Assembly: GCA_022826865.1 (NCBI GenBank) | Contig: JAJDUC010000051.1 | Location: forward strand, 1-55,787 | Source of the DNA: Anaerolineae bacterium | Lineage (GTDB): Bacteria > Chloroflexota > Anaerolineae > Aggregatilineales > Phototrophicaceae | Reading direction: 5' to 3' | DNA length: 55,787 nt | In this document: piece after piece, positions 23,972-33,161 of the stretch | Layout of the letters: every line of letters starts with the position of its first letter | How positions within the stretch are numbered: position 1 is the first letter of the stretch | Position numbers and translations under genes: made by a program | Notes under the pieces: model-generated | What the model was told of the DNA's origin: nothing | Seen by the model: the letters and a program-made list of their open reading frames with translations, nothing else | Database searches by the model: none

Positions 23972-25305
23972 GCGTCGCCATCTCCCTTCAGTTTGCTCTC
24001 CAGCGCCGCCAGCGCCGAGCGCGGCAGCAATTCGGAAAGCTCAGCATGTCGGCTCTCCTGCACAACGGGCAAGCCCAATTCATCTCCGTAGAGCCGATAC
24101 AAATCCCAAAGGCCTTCGTTGCGCCGGCGCCGCTGCGCGCGCGCGACGCCCGCCGCCGTCAGCCGCCAGCCGCCGGCGACAGTCTCTACCTGCCCTTCCG
24201 CCTGCAACTGCCGCAATCCCAGTTGCGCGCTGCGCTCGGCTACGCCGCGAATGAAAGCGTCGGGCACAGCCGATTCGAACCCGCCATGCGCCTGCGCATA
24301 ACGGAAGAGATCGCGCAAGACATTCTGCGCGGCAAAACGCCGGCGATTCGACCGTTGACGCAGCCGGCTCCAGACCAGTCCCCGGCCCGGCGCCAAAGCA
24401 ATTGACGCCAGCACCAGCGTGAAGGCCACAACAATGATCATTGGTCCGGTCGGGATATCGTTGTCGAGCGCGCTGATCACCGCGCCGACGCCGCCGGCGA
24501 AGGCGCCGAAGACGGCCGCCAATATAAGCATCTGATCCAGCTTGTGGGTCCATTGCCGGGCGGCGATGCCCGGCGCGACTAACATGCCCACCATCAGAAT
24601 GACACCGGCCAACTGCAGGCCGAGCACAATCGCAATCACGATCAGCGTCGAAAGCAGCGTGTTGACAGCGCCCACGCGCAGGCCGTTCGCGCTGGCAAAT
24701 TCCGGATCAAATGTCACCAGTTTGAATTCTTTCCAAAAGAGAGCGAGCATGAGCAGCAGAAAAAGACTGACGCCGCTGATCAATATCACATCGGCTTCGA
24801 TCATGGCGGCCGCCTGCCCAAATATGAATTCGTCCAGGCCCGCCTGGCTGGCGTCGGGCATGGATTGAATATACGCGAGCAAGGCGATGCCGGCGGCGAA
24901 CCAGGCCGCGAGCACGATGCCCAAGGCCGTATCTTGTTTGATGCGCGTGCTTTTCAAGAGGGCCATGACAAAACGCATGCCGATCCAACTGGCGATTCCC
25001 GCGCCAATCAGCAGCAGGCTCAGCTCGCGGCCAAAGAACAAAAAGGCCAAGGCGACGCCCGGCAGCGCGGCATGAGACAAAGCATCGCCGAGCAGACTTT
25101 CCTGGCGCAGCACGGCGAAACAGCCGACTACCCCGCTTATGGCGCCCAGGATCGAGCCGCCCAGCGCAACCACACGAACGGTATAGGTAAAGCGCAAGCC
25201 AAAGAGCAGTTGACTCAGGGGGATAAAAGCGAATCCCAAGACGATGATCAGGACGATGATGAGCCAGACGGCACGGTCGCCTTTCCAACGCGCCTCCAAC
25301 AGCAC
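23968..25305 (-). CDS. Metal (Mn/Zn/Fe) ABC transporter permease with winged-helix tail
   Basis: A 445-residue permease of the ABC-3 family. Around eight membrane helices cover residues 10-300, with the conserved SLLGDALSHAALPGVALAFL near residue 70 (the motif contacting the ATPase). The C-terminal about 130 residues form a winged helix (AYVAERSAQLGLRQLQAEGQVE-like pattern and WRLTAAGVARAQRRRRNEGLW), as in DtxR-family C-terminal extensions. It follows the ATPase gene after 2 bp and overlaps the next permease by 4 bp. Two different permeases suggest a heterodimeric channel. Confidence 0.92.
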   Translation of the reverse strand: MLLEARWKGDRAVWLIIVLIIVLGFAFIPLSQLLFGLRFTYTVRVVALGGSILGAISGVVGCFAVLRQESLLGDALSHAALPGVALAFLFFGRELSLLLIGAGIASWIGMRFVMALLKSTRIKQDTALGIVLAAWFAAGIALLAYIQSMPDASQAGLDEFIFGQAAAMIEADVILISGVSLFLLLMLALFWKEFKLVTFDPEFASANGLRVGAVNTLLSTLIVIAIVLGLQLAGVILMVGMLVAPGIAARQWTHKLDQMLILAAVFGAFAGGVGAVISALDNDIPTGPMIIVVAFTLVLASIALAPGRGLVWSRLRQRSNRRRFAAQNVLRDLFRYAQAHGGFESAVPDAFIRGVAERSAQLGLRQLQAEGQVETVAGGWRLTAAGVARAQRRRRNEGLWDLYRLYGDELGLPVVQESRHAELSELLPRSALAALESKLKGDGDA

Positions 25306-25307
25306 GA

Positions 25308-26078
25308 TCAGCCACCCCCGGCCGCTAGCAACTGGCCGCCGTGCAAATAGGACACGCGACCGCCGTATGTCCTGCGCAGATTCTCGGCGTTGAAGATTTC
25401 TTGCGTTGGGCCGGAAGCGATAATCTCGACATTCAGCAGGGTCAGCCAGTCGAAATATTCGCAGACCGTCTGCAAGTCATGATGGACAACGAGAACGGTC
25501 TTGCCCCCCTTTTTCAATTCGCGCAGGATGTTGACGATGGCGTTTTCAGTCACGGCGTCAACGGCGGCAAAGGGCTCGTCCATGAAATAGATCTGCGCGT
25601 CCTGGACCAGGGCGCGGGCCAGAAACGCGCGCTGCTGCTGCCCGCCTGAGAGCTGGCTGATCTGTCGATTGACAAAGTCCTGCAATCCAACCTGCTCCAA
25701 AGCAAAAAGCGCGCGCGCGCGCTCCCGCGGGCCGGGCCGGCGGAACCAGCCCAGCTTGCCATAGAGACCCATCATCACCACATCAAGCGCCGAGGTCGGA
25801 AAATCCCAATCGACGCTTTCCCGCTGCGGCACATAAGCCACAAGCGAGCGCGCCTTCTCGTAGGGCTTGCCATAAAAGGCGACGGTGCCCGCCGCCCGTG
25901 GAATCAAATTGAGGACAGCCTTGATCAGGCTGCTTTTACCCGCGCCATTCGGCCCGACAATCGCCATTAGCGCGCCTTCCGGCACAGCCAGATCAATATC
26001 CCAGATGGCCGGTTTGTCATGATAAGCGACGGTCAAATCATCGACCGACAGCGCCAGTTCGCTACGCCCTTCCATCAA
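25308..26078 (-). CDS. Metal ABC transporter ATP-binding protein (ZnuC/MntA-like)
   Basis: A 256-residue ABC-3-type ATPase. Walker [14 protein letters not shown]-loop YVPQRE, signature [15 protein letters not shown], Walker [13 protein letters not shown] and H-loop VVHHD are all present. Residues VDWDFP after the Q-loop are typical of Mn/Zn importers. It energises the two downstream permeases; the binding protein gene is 16 bp upstream. All four genes form one tight operon. Confidence 0.95.
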   Translation of the reverse strand: MMEGRSELALSVDDLTVAYHDKPAIWDIDLAVPEGALMAIVGPNGAGKSSLIKAVLNLIPRAAGTVAFYGKPYEKARSLVAYVPQRESVDWDFPTSALDVVMMGLYGKLGWFRRPGPRERARALFALEQVGLQDFVNRQISQLSGGQQQRAFLARALVQDAQIYFMDEPFAAVDAVTENAIVNILRELKKGGKTVLVVHHDLQTVCEYFDWLTLLNVEIIASGPTQEIFNAENLRRTYGGRVSYLHGGQLLAAGGG

Positions 26079-26094
26079 TCAACTCCCACCGCGC

Positions 26095-27123
26095 TCAGGC
26101 ATCGCAGTCCGCATTCCAGATCTCCTCCGGCGGTTCCGGATTTAAGCCCGGCGGCCAGGCGCCGATCTCCACCGCGACGCCCATACATTGGTAGGATTGC
26201 ATGATGGTCAAGGCGTTCTGCGCCAGCATGCCGATATAAGTTCCGCCAAACGCGTCCGGCTCGCCCATGGCGTCCCCGAACAATTCGCGAATGCCGATTC
26301 TCACATCCCGTCCTTGCGCGCGCGCCGCTGCAATAACCGCCTCAATCGTATCGGGCGGTACGCTGCTCTCGACGAATAACACCGGAATGTCATTCTCAAT
26401 GACAAAATCGACCGTGTCCTGTATATCGCCGACACCGGCTTCATCCTCAGTGCTCAAACCCTGTATCGCTTGCAGGCGCCAACTGAAGACGCCGCCGAAA
26501 TATTGAAAAGCGTCATGCGAGGTCACCAGATAGCGCTGCCCCTCGGCGATCGAGCGCAAGCCGGCGTCGGCCCATTCGTAGAGACGCTGCAACTCTTCAA
26601 TGTAGGCCGCCGCGTTGGCAAGATAAGCGGCTGCATTCGCCGGGTCCAGCGCGGCCAGCGCGCCCGCCAGGCCCTCTGCGCTCAGCTGCCAATTGAGCGG
26701 ATCGAACCAGAAATGCGGATCGTCGACATTAACAAGCGTTTCCGACAAGTCGAAACCGCCGATGATGAAGCCCGCATCCTTGACCAGCGCGCCCAAGGCA
26801 TAAATCGTAATGCCCTGTTCGGCCAGGGCTGAAAAAACCGTGTCAAATTGCCCTTCAAGACGCAATCCGCTGTACACGACCATCTGCGCCGCGTTCATCG
26901 CGGCTATATCGGCCTCAGTCGGCTGATATAGATGGGGATCGACACCGGGCCCCATTAGCGCCGTCAGGCTCAGCCCGTGAATATCAGCGCTCAGAATGCG
27001 CATCAAATCCGCCGCTTGGGTGGTCGTGGCGACGATCCTGAGCCTTTCCGCCTCGCTCTGGCCCGCCGCATTCGGGCACAGTACGGCGAAGAGCATGGCC
27101 ATAATCCATATGCGATGTCCCAA
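26095..27123 (-). CDS. Metal-binding periplasmic/lipoprotein component, TroA/ZnuA family
   Basis: A 342-residue cluster A-I binding protein. The signal sequence ends near residue 22; Cys16 sits in a poor lipobox, so lipidation is uncertain. Likely metal ligands are His64 (GVDPHLYQPT), His137 (DDPHFWFDP), His203 (VTSHDAFQYFG) and Asp284 (LFGDAMGEP), the three-His-plus-Asp set of TroA/ZnuA. There is no His-rich loop between the first two ligands, which leans to Mn or Fe over Zn, as does the DtxR/MntR-like operator upstream. First gene of the operon. Confidence 0.93.
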   Translation of the reverse strand: MGHRIWIMAMLFAVLCPNAAGQSEAERLRIVATTTQAADLMRILSADIHGLSLTALMGPGVDPHLYQPTEADIAAMNAAQMVVYSGLRLEGQFDTVFSALAEQGITIYALGALVKDAGFIIGGFDLSETLVNVDDPHFWFDPLNWQLSAEGLAGALAALDPANAAAYLANAAAYIEELQRLYEWADAGLRSIAEGQRYLVTSHDAFQYFGGVFSWRLQAIQGLSTEDEAGVGDIQDTVDFVIENDIPVLFVESSVPPDTIEAVIAAARAQGRDVRIGIRELFGDAMGEPDAFGGTYIGMLAQNALTIMQSYQCMGVAVEIGAWPPGLNPEPPEEIWNADCDA

Positions 27124-27165
27124 AATACATGTCTCCCGCTATGGCTTTCAGTCAGATTAAGTATA

Positions 27166-27194
27166 TTTTTAGCCTAACTTAAAACTTATGTCAA
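27166..27194 (-). promoter_or_regulatory. Promoter of metal importer with DtxR/MntR-type operator
   Basis: On the minus strand, -35 TTGACA (27189-27194), 17-bp spacer, -10 TAAAAA (27166-27171). TTAGGCTAA (27169-27177), a 9-bp palindrome matching half-sites of DtxR/IdeR/MntR operators (TTAGG...CCTAA), covers the -10 and the spacer end, inside a longer A/T-rich imperfect palindrome 27167-27184. Repression by a metal-loaded regulator is the natural reading (inference). The regulator gene is not in the window. Confidence 0.6.
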
Positions 27195-27319
27195 GGGGTT
27201 GAAGCGGATTAAATCAGATCATTGCGATTCAGGTGTATAATTCCGTCAACTTTGTCACAAGAAACTTGTCCAGAGCGATAAGCAAATTCCAAAGTCGAAG
27301 AACGCGAGGACAGCCAGCC

Positions 27320-27883
27320 GTGGGCTATTACGATGACGAGGGGAATGTAAAACAATATATTCGAATGGCCGCCGACTATGACGGGAAGCTGCTCATTGGC
27401 GAACTTAGGAAGTATCTGCCGGATGGGTCAAAGTTGCTGGAATTAGGAAGTGGACCGGGTAAAGATCTGCTACTGTTGAGTGAGTGCTATCAAGCAACTG
27501 GTTCTGATTCATCGGCGATATTCGTTGAGCGGCTAAAGAAACTCAATTCAAGCATCAAGGTTAAGCAGCTAGACGCCATAAAGATGAACACGGACGAGCG
27601 CTTTGATGGCATCTACTCCAACAAGGCGCTTATTCATTTATCGCGGGATGAATTGCCTGCCTCATTTGAGCGTCAAGCGCGAGTTCTCAAAACGGGCGGG
27701 ATTGCGCTTCATTCATTCTGGCACGGCGATGGAGAAGCTGAACATCAAGGACTGTGCTTTGTGTATTACCGCGAAGACAGTCTAAGGGCGTTGATCGGGC
27801 GAGGTTATGAGATTTTGGAATGCAATCGCTATACCGAGATAGAGTCCGGCGATTCAATGTATATGGTATTGCGGAAGCGCTGA
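27320..27883 (+). CDS. Class I SAM-dependent methyltransferase
   Basis: About 187 residues from GTG 27320 (AGGA 10 nt upstream). An in-frame GTG at 27233 would lengthen it, but a TATAAT box (27236-27241) lies within those first codons, so transcription more likely starts after it. Motif I is LLELGSGPGKDLLLL, then ATGSDSS and FDGIYSNKALIHLS (motif IV), then VLKTGGIALHSFWHG. The N-terminal NVKQYIRMAADYDG is typical of small-molecule methyltransferases. It is more A/T-rich than neighbours and stands alone. Substrate unknown. Confidence 0.85.
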   Translation: MGYYDDEGNVKQYIRMAADYDGKLLIGELRKYLPDGSKLLELGSGPGKDLLLLSECYQATGSDSSAIFVERLKKLNSSIKVKQLDAIKMNTDERFDGIYSNKALIHLSRDELPASFERQARVLKTGGIALHSFWHGDGEAEHQGLCFVYYREDSLRALIGRGYEILECNRYTEIESGDSMYMVLRKR

Positions 27884-27910
27884 ACCAGTCCTTAGGCGGG
27901 CAGACCGCTT

Positions 27911-28840
27911 CTACCTGAAGCGCCAGCGCCGCTTTTGCGGCGGGGGAATTGCATGTGTCAAGGTTGTCAAGCCGCCGCCGTAGACGCAGAACAGCGGGCG
28001 CTGTTCTTCAAAAAGCGCTTCAATCCCGCGCATGGCTTGTCGCCGCTGCGCCAATTCCAAAAACGCGCCCTCTTGTCGGACGGCCGCTGTCGTCCGCCCG
28101 CTTGAGAGACCCTCTTCCCAGCGCCACTTCTCGGGATAGAAATAATAGAACAGCGCATAGGTTGCGGCGGTGCGCAGGCTGACGGCGCGATTCTCATAAG
28201 TCCACAAACCCAGGCCGACTGGCTCCGCCATCTCCGCCATGAAAGCCAGCGCGCAAACGCCCGAAACCTGGGCTTCGTAAGCGCGCGCGGCGCCGTCGAC
28301 ATCGACGATGCCTTTTAGATAACCTTCCGGATGGATATGCTGATCGATGGCGTGGCGGTAGGCGGCGGCGCCCGCCCGCCGCAAGGCATCGCTGTCAAAT
28401 ACGATTCCCTGCGCCAACTGCAAGGCGCCGCCCCAGATGCGGTCGAGCGGCTTTGCCGCCGGGTTCGCCTTCGCCGCTTCTATAGCTTGCTCGCCGGCCG
28501 CGCGCAAGCGGTCGCCGGCCGGCCGCTGCGGCAGCATGGACAGTACGGATAGCCATCCCAACAGCGTCTGGCAGCCGGCAATGTTATCGAGCGGCCCCGC
28601 CCCCAAGTCGGCTTCATCCAGCAAACGCCCGGCCAGGCGCGCGGATCCTTCGTCGTCATGATGCCACTGGGCGCGAAGCGCGGCCAGATATGCCGCCTCC
28701 AAGCGTTCCCGCCCGCGCGCATCAAGCAAACGCAAGGCCTCCTGTATAAGCGGGCTGCTGCGGTTTTCTTGCGCGAGCTTCAAATGCGCGCTGGTAAAAG
28801 TCAAGCCGCCGACTGCGGTTTTCAGAGGCATAAGTCCCAA
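27911..28840 (-). CDS. Alginate-lyase-superfamily (helical barrel) protein
   Basis: A 309-residue all-helical protein without a clear signal peptide. The segment HPEGYLKGIVDVDGAARAYEAQVSGVCALAFMAEMAEPVGLGLWTYENRAVSL resembles the alginate_lyase domain of PL5-type and related enzymes. The family's catalytic Asn/His/Tyr region is only loosely matched, so activity on polysaccharide is unsure. The C-terminus (about 250-309) is basic. Convergent with the methyltransferase. No other carbohydrate gene is adjacent. Confidence 0.7.
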   Translation of the reverse strand: MGLMPLKTAVGGLTFTSAHLKLAQENRSSPLIQEALRLLDARGRERLEAAYLAALRAQWHHDDEGSARLAGRLLDEADLGAGPLDNIAGCQTLLGWLSVLSMLPQRPAGDRLRAAGEQAIEAAKANPAAKPLDRIWGGALQLAQGIVFDSDALRRAGAAAYRHAIDQHIHPEGYLKGIVDVDGAARAYEAQVSGVCALAFMAEMAEPVGLGLWTYENRAVSLRTAATYALFYYFYPEKWRWEEGLSSGRTTAAVRQEGAFLELAQRRQAMRGIEALFEEQRPLFCVYGGGLTTLTHAIPPPQKRRWRFR

Positions 28841-28988
28841 TCCGCTAATCTTGCGAGGCTGCCGCCTGGCATCGACCGATTCGAATCATTGCATAGAGCG
28901 TCTGGGCGATTTCATTTCCTTTGACATCCGGGCCCAATGCGAAACTTTAGTCAGATGTCTTCGAATCCAGATTCCTTGAAGTTTAACA

Positions 28989-29146
28989 CAGGGCTTATGA
29001 CGATGATCTTCCCTAGGCCGGCCTGCGCCATCCCACTTTCACCCACAGTTTGCAGGCCATTTTCAACGGGCGTCTCACGAGACGCCCCTGCATTTTCGCA
29101 ATTTTCGTAGCGAACCGCTCATTATGATTTTGATGCGATTGCTCTG
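28989..29146. mobile_element. MITE-like element, family 2, copy 2 (left half degraded)
   Basis: The segment 29048-29146 is the reverse complement of the left half of the copy at 37807-37999, differing at about 4 of 98 positions by eye, and ends in the same terminal repeat (TTTTGATGCGATTGCTCTG). A CAGGGC at 28989 may be the other end, but the matching inverted repeat there is lost. It lies just upstream of the DeoR promoter. Confidence 0.65.
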
Positions 29147-29163
29147 CGATTCCAGCCCATGAT

Positions 29164-29192
29164 TTGACAATGACGCCGCAACGGGTTAAATT
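29164..29192 (+). promoter_or_regulatory. Promoter of the DeoR-BtpA-M24-ABC-MBL cluster
   Basis: -35 TTGACA (29164-29169), 17-bp spacer, -10 TAAATT (29187-29192). It begins 18 bp after the end of the MITE copy. It probably drives the DeoR gene and the genes after it. Confidence 0.55.
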
Positions 29193-29306
29193 GTAACAAA
29201 GCTCTTGTTTCTTTTAACAGGCATCTCCAGAATGGATGTTATACATGACAGGCGCGATGTTAGTATCAACAACGCAAACAACACAAACGGCGCAACCCAC
29301 AGCGTC

Positions 29307-30071
29307 ATGAAGTTGAGCGCCGGGGAACGGCGGGCGGCGATTATGCGGATCCTCGATACGACCGGCCGTGTCGCCGTCGCCGAAGTGAGCAAGCTCGCGA
29401 AGGTCTCTGATATGACCGTTCGCCGCGACTTGGAAGCCCTGGAGCACGAAGGTCTCTTGAAGCGCGCGCGGGGCGGCGCCGTCAGCGTCTCCTCGCTCAG
29501 CTACGAGCCGCCCTACATACTGCGCAAAGATACCAACGCCGGCGCAAAAGCGCGGATCGGACGGCGGCTGGCATCGCTGCTGCGCGAAGGTGAAACCGTC
29601 ATTCTCGATGTCGGCACGACCGCCGTGGAAGTGGCGCGCGCCTTGAAGGGTCGTCAAAATCTGACGGTTCTCACATCGAATCTGTGGGCAGCCGCGATCC
29701 TCGCCGATGAACCGGGCATCGTTTTGATTCTGACCGGTGGACAAGCGCGCCATCGAGAGCGTTCTTTGGTTGGGCATCTGGCGACCCGCGCCTTCGACGA
29801 ATTGGTCTTTGACGTTTTCGTCTTAAGTGTCGCCGGCATCCACCACGATTATGGCATCACCGATTACAATGTCGAGGAAGCGCTGGTGAAACGCGCCGCG
29901 ATCGCCGCCTCACAGCGGCGTATCGTCGTTGCCGATAGCTCAAAACTCGGCAAGGTCGCCTTCGCCAAAGTCTGTGACTTGGATCAAATCGACGCGATCG
30001 TTACCGACGATGGCTCCGCGCAGGCGCTCTCGGCTTTTGCTGCGGACGACATTGATATTGTAATGGCCTGA
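29307..30071 (+). CDS. DeoR/GlpR-family transcriptional regulator
   Basis: 254 residues from ATG 29307, chosen because MKLSAGERRAAIMRIL fits the family N-terminus; the frame is open back to 29205. An HTH (VAEVSKLAKVSDMTVRRDLEALEHEGLLKRARGG) precedes a sugar-phosphate-isomerase-like effector domain (TVILDVGTTAVEVARAL, LTVLTSNLWAAAIL, GGQARHRERSLVGH). Such proteins repress nearby catabolic genes and are released by a phosphorylated intermediate. It leads the cluster ending at 36174 and is its obvious candidate regulator (inference). Confidence 0.93.
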   Translation: MKLSAGERRAAIMRILDTTGRVAVAEVSKLAKVSDMTVRRDLEALEHEGLLKRARGGAVSVSSLSYEPPYILRKDTNAGAKARIGRRLASLLREGETVILDVGTTAVEVARALKGRQNLTVLTSNLWAAAILADEPGIVLILTGGQARHRERSLVGHLATRAFDELVFDVFVLSVAGIHHDYGITDYNVEEALVKRAAIAASQRRIVVADSSKLGKVAFAKVCDLDQIDAIVTDDGSAQALSAFAADDIDIVMA

Positions 30072-30097
30072 CAGATGATGGAAGCTGCGAAGGACGC

Positions 30098-30904
30098 ATG
30101 AAAAACTGGCTGCTGGAGATGTTTGCTATCGCTAAGCCCGTCATCGGGATGTGCCACCTGCTGGCGCTGCCTGGCGATCCACGCTTCGACCAAGACGCCG
30201 GTATGCCCGCGGTTGTAGCCGATGCGCGGGCCAACCTGCGCGCCCTCCAGGCGGGCGGCGTCGACGGCGTCATGTTCTCCAACGAATTCAGCCTGCCCTA
30301 TCTCACAAAAGTGGAAAGCGTGACGGTCGCCGCCATGGCGCGCGTCATCGCCGAATTGTTCGACGAAATCACTGTGCCCTTCGGCGTCAATGCGCTCTGG
30401 GATCCTTATGCCTCGCTGGACCTCGCGGTCGCCACCGGCGCGCAGTTCGTTCGCGAGATCTTCACCGGCGTATACGCCAGCGATTTTGGCCTCTGGGATA
30501 CAAACTGCGGCGCAATCGTCCGCCATCAGCACGCCATCGGCGGCCAAGACGTCAGACTCTTCTTCAACATCGCGCCGGAAGCGGCAACCTATCTCGCCAA
30601 CCGCGATATCGTTTCGGTCGCCCGCTCGACCGTTTTTAATACCGGACCCGATGCCTTGTGCATATCGGGTTTGACCGCCGGCGAAGAGACATCGGCCGCC
30701 ACGCTGCGGCTGGTCAAAGACGCGCTGCCCGAAATCCCAATTGTCGCCAACACCGGCGTCCACCTTGCCAACGTCAGGGAACAACTGGATATCGCCGACG
30801 CCGCGATCATCGGCACCGCCTTCAAGCGCAACGGCGTTTTTGAAAACCCGGTTGACGCCGACCGGGTCAGAGCATTGATGGATCAAGTGGAGGAGTTGCG
30901 TTAA
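30098..30904 (+). CDS. BtpA/SgcQ-family TIM-barrel protein
   Basis: A 268-residue BtpA-family protein: KPVIGMCHLLALPGDPRF at the N-terminus, GGVDGVMFSNEFSLPY, VPFGVNALWDPYASLDLA, GAQFVREIFTGVYASDFGLWD, PIVANTGVHLANVREQL, and ADAAIIGTAFKRNGVFENPVD at the phosphate-binding end. Members occur in photosystem I assembly (BtpA) and in sugar gene clusters (SgcQ), and the fold is a phosphate-binding TIM barrel. Here it sits 26 bp after the DeoR gene, so it probably handles a phosphorylated or nucleoside-like catabolite. The reaction is unknown. Confidence 0.92.
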   Translation: MKNWLLEMFAIAKPVIGMCHLLALPGDPRFDQDAGMPAVVADARANLRALQAGGVDGVMFSNEFSLPYLTKVESVTVAAMARVIAELFDEITVPFGVNALWDPYASLDLAVATGAQFVREIFTGVYASDFGLWDTNCGAIVRHQHAIGGQDVRLFFNIAPEAATYLANRDIVSVARSTVFNTGPDALCISGLTAGEETSAATLRLVKDALPEIPIVANTGVHLANVREQLDIADAAIIGTAFKRNGVFENPVDADRVRALMDQVEELR

Positions 30905-31191
30905 GAGAACATTCCGAACAAATATACAAAGCTTGATGATTTAAATTGCGCGATATTCTTATTGCCCCAATTGCATCGATCTTCCTGGCGGCGACAGCTG
31001 CAAAAGCTCCCGTCAGCATCCAGCGCCGCGCTCGGCAACATCCCAACATCAGTTCAGGCATGAAGTCATCAGCGGCCCTATGCTCGCGGAGTGGGGCAAT
31101 CCCGGCGGCTCAAACAGCGGCAACTAGAAATGAGCCCCCTTTAAGACTGCGACCGGCAACAGCGACAGTCCGTTCAAACAGGAGTAAAACA
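30905..31191. other. 287-bp gap inside the cluster, no gene seen
   Basis: Between BtpA and the M24 gene. The frame of the M24 protein is open back to 30946, but the upstream translation is low-complexity Ala/Ser/Arg and not family-like, so it is treated as untranslated. A separate promoter here is possible but none is convincing. Confidence 0.45.
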
Positions 31192-32364
31192 ATGGCGGCT
31201 ATAGAGGAATTGCGTGAACGCTGGCAAAAGCTTGCTCAAGTAGGCCGGGAAAACGACCTCGACCTTATTCTGGTGTATTTCGACGAATACAACATGGCGG
31301 ACGCCTGCTATCTCACAAATATCTGGACGCAATTTGAACGCGGTCTGGTCGCGATTAGGGTAGCCAGCGGCGAGCCTTGCCTGCTCGTCGGTCCGGAAAC
31401 GGCGAACTTCGCGCTTGCTCACGCGCCAGATCTGGAATGCCGCGTTATTTCCCTGTTTTTGGCCTGGGGCGCCGCATATCCAAATACGAGTTGGGAAGAT
31501 ACGTCCGATGCGCTGACGGAATTGGCCGATGGTCGGCCAGGCCGAATTGGTCTGGTCGGGAGCGGCTTTCTGCCCATGACGCTCTATCTGGAATTATCGT
31601 CCATGACCGACGCGATCGTGGATATCACGGACTCGCTGCATCGCGCGCGCCAGATCAAATCGGCCAGCGAAATAGACAAGATCCGCCGGGCCTACCGAAT
31701 CGTCGACGCCGGCCTCGAAGCAATGCTTAACGGCCTGACCCCGAGCATGACAGAAACGGCGCTGGCCGGTGTGGGGGAAGCGGCCATGCGCGCCGCCGGC
31801 GCGGAAGGTTATGCCTATTCAACGATCCTCGCTTCCCAAGAGCGCAGTAACGCAGTCTTCGGCCGGCCCACTCAACGCCCATTGGACCCTGGCAGCTTCA
31901 TCACAATCGGGATCAGCCCCAAGTACAAAGGTTACTGCGCATCGCTCGGCGTACCGCTTACCATCGGCCCTGTGCCTCAAGCCCAACGGGATTATATCCG
32001 CGATCTGTTCAGCGTCTACCGATCGATAGAAGCGCAGCTGCGCCCGGGCCTTTTGGCGAGCGAGCTTTACCATTCGTCACGCCGAGAGCTGGCCCGCTTC
32101 GATTTGGAGAAGCACCAGATCTACGGCGTCGTGCATTCTTGTGGCTTGCTGGAAGCGGAAGCGCCATTCCTCTGCCCGGACCCGGATTGGGAATTCCAGC
32201 CCGGCATGGTTTTGCTGATCGATCTGGCGATATTTCATCCCCAACTTTGGGGAATCCGCTGGGAATCGGGCTACTTGATCACCAATTCTGGCGCCGAGCA
32301 ACTGTCCAGTTATTTTGATACGGCCGCTGACATGGTATTGCAGCGCGCGGCGAGCGGAGCCTGA
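31192..32364 (+). CDS. M24-family (creatinase/prolidase-fold) protein lacking the metal-ligand aspartates
   Basis: 390 residues from ATG 31192 (AGGAG seven bases upstream). Creatinase_N domain about 1-140, then a pita-bread catalytic domain. Prolidases need Asp-Asp-His-Glu-Glu. Here the first Asp position reads FITIGISPKYKGYCAS (Asp replaced by Thr/Ser), the His region is VVHSCGLLEAEAP, the fourth site is LLIDLAIF (Glu to Asp), and the last Glu (IRWESGYLIT) is kept. So it cannot bind two metals normally and more closely resembles metal-free creatinase-type hydrolases. Its stop overlaps the ATPase start by 1 nt, tying it to the transporter. Confidence 0.9.
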   Translation: MAAIEELRERWQKLAQVGRENDLDLILVYFDEYNMADACYLTNIWTQFERGLVAIRVASGEPCLLVGPETANFALAHAPDLECRVISLFLAWGAAYPNTSWEDTSDALTELADGRPGRIGLVGSGFLPMTLYLELSSMTDAIVDITDSLHRARQIKSASEIDKIRRAYRIVDAGLEAMLNGLTPSMTETALAGVGEAAMRAAGAEGYAYSTILASQERSNAVFGRPTQRPLDPGSFITIGISPKYKGYCASLGVPLTIGPVPQAQRDYIRDLFSVYRSIEAQLRPGLLASELYHSSRRELARFDLEKHQIYGVVHSCGLLEAEAPFLCPDPDWEFQPGMVLLIDLAIFHPQLWGIRWESGYLITNSGAEQLSSYFDTAADMVLQRAASGA

Positions 32365-33155
32365 TGAGCGCCTATATCCAGATCCTGAACGTGCAAAAAT
32401 CCTTTGCGGGCACAGCCCGCCAAATTGAGGCGCTGAGAGATGTGAACCTGGAAGTTGAAGCCGGCGAGTTCATGTGTCTGGTCGGCCCATCCGGCTGCGG
32501 CAAATCAACCCTGGTGTTTATTGTCGCCGGCCTGGTCGCGCCGAGCGGCGGCGCCGTGCAGGTGGGCGGCGCGCCTGTGCATGATCCTGACCCGGACCGG
32601 ACGGTGGTCTTCCAGGGCGACGCCGTTTTCCCTTGGATGACCGTCGCGCAGAACATTGGCTATGGCTTGCAGCAGACAAACATCGCCAAACAGCGGAAAG
32701 AAGAGATCGTCACTAATCTGATCGATCTGGTGGGATTAGGCGGTTTCCGCGACGCCTATCCCAAAGAGTTGTCCGGAGGGATGAAGAAGCGCGTAGACCT
32801 GGCCCGCGCTTATGCGACAGATCCCACCGTTCTGCTGATGGATGAGCCATTCGGCGCGCTGGACGCCATCACCAAAGAAAAGATGCAAGAAGACCTCATG
32901 CGGCTGTCGGTGACGGAGACCGATAAACAGCGCACCGTACTCTTTGTGACGCATGATTTGGAAGAAGCCATTTTCCTGGCCGATCGCGTGGCGGTGATGA
33001 CTTCGCGCCCAGGCGCCATTCAAGAAGTGCTGGATATCCCCTTTCCCCGCCCAAGAGAGGCATCCATAAAGTTATCCAATGAGTTTCAGGCGCTGCGCGG
33101 TCACATCCGCGGGCTTCTGGTGGCCGAAGAAGACAACGAGATCCGAGAGGGCTAA
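32364..33155 (+). CDS. ABC transporter ATP-binding protein (TauB/SsuB/NrtD type)
   Basis: A 263-residue ATPase. Walker A GPSGCGKST, Q-loop VFQGDAVFPWMTV, signature LSGGMKKRVDLARAYA, Walker B VLLMDEPFGALD, H-loop FVTHDLEEA. This subgroup powers importers of taurine, alkanesulfonates, nitrate and other small organic nitrogen or sulfur compounds. The ATG shares its A with the stop codon of the M24 gene; the permease follows after 6 bp. Confidence 0.95.
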   Translation: MSAYIQILNVQKSFAGTARQIEALRDVNLEVEAGEFMCLVGPSGCGKSTLVFIVAGLVAPSGGAVQVGGAPVHDPDPDRTVVFQGDAVFPWMTVAQNIGYGLQQTNIAKQRKEEIVTNLIDLVGLGGFRDAYPKELSGGMKKRVDLARAYATDPTVLLMDEPFGALDAITKEKMQEDLMRLSVTETDKQRTVLFVTHDLEEAIFLADRVAVMTSRPGAIQEVLDIPFPRPREASIKLSNEFQALRGHIRGLLVAEEDNEIREG

Positions 33156-33161
33156 GCGAAA

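Noticed and set aside
28962..28971. CGAATCCAGA as left target duplication of MITE copy 2
   Set aside because: Matches the right flank at 8/10 but is not next to the expected CAGGG end.
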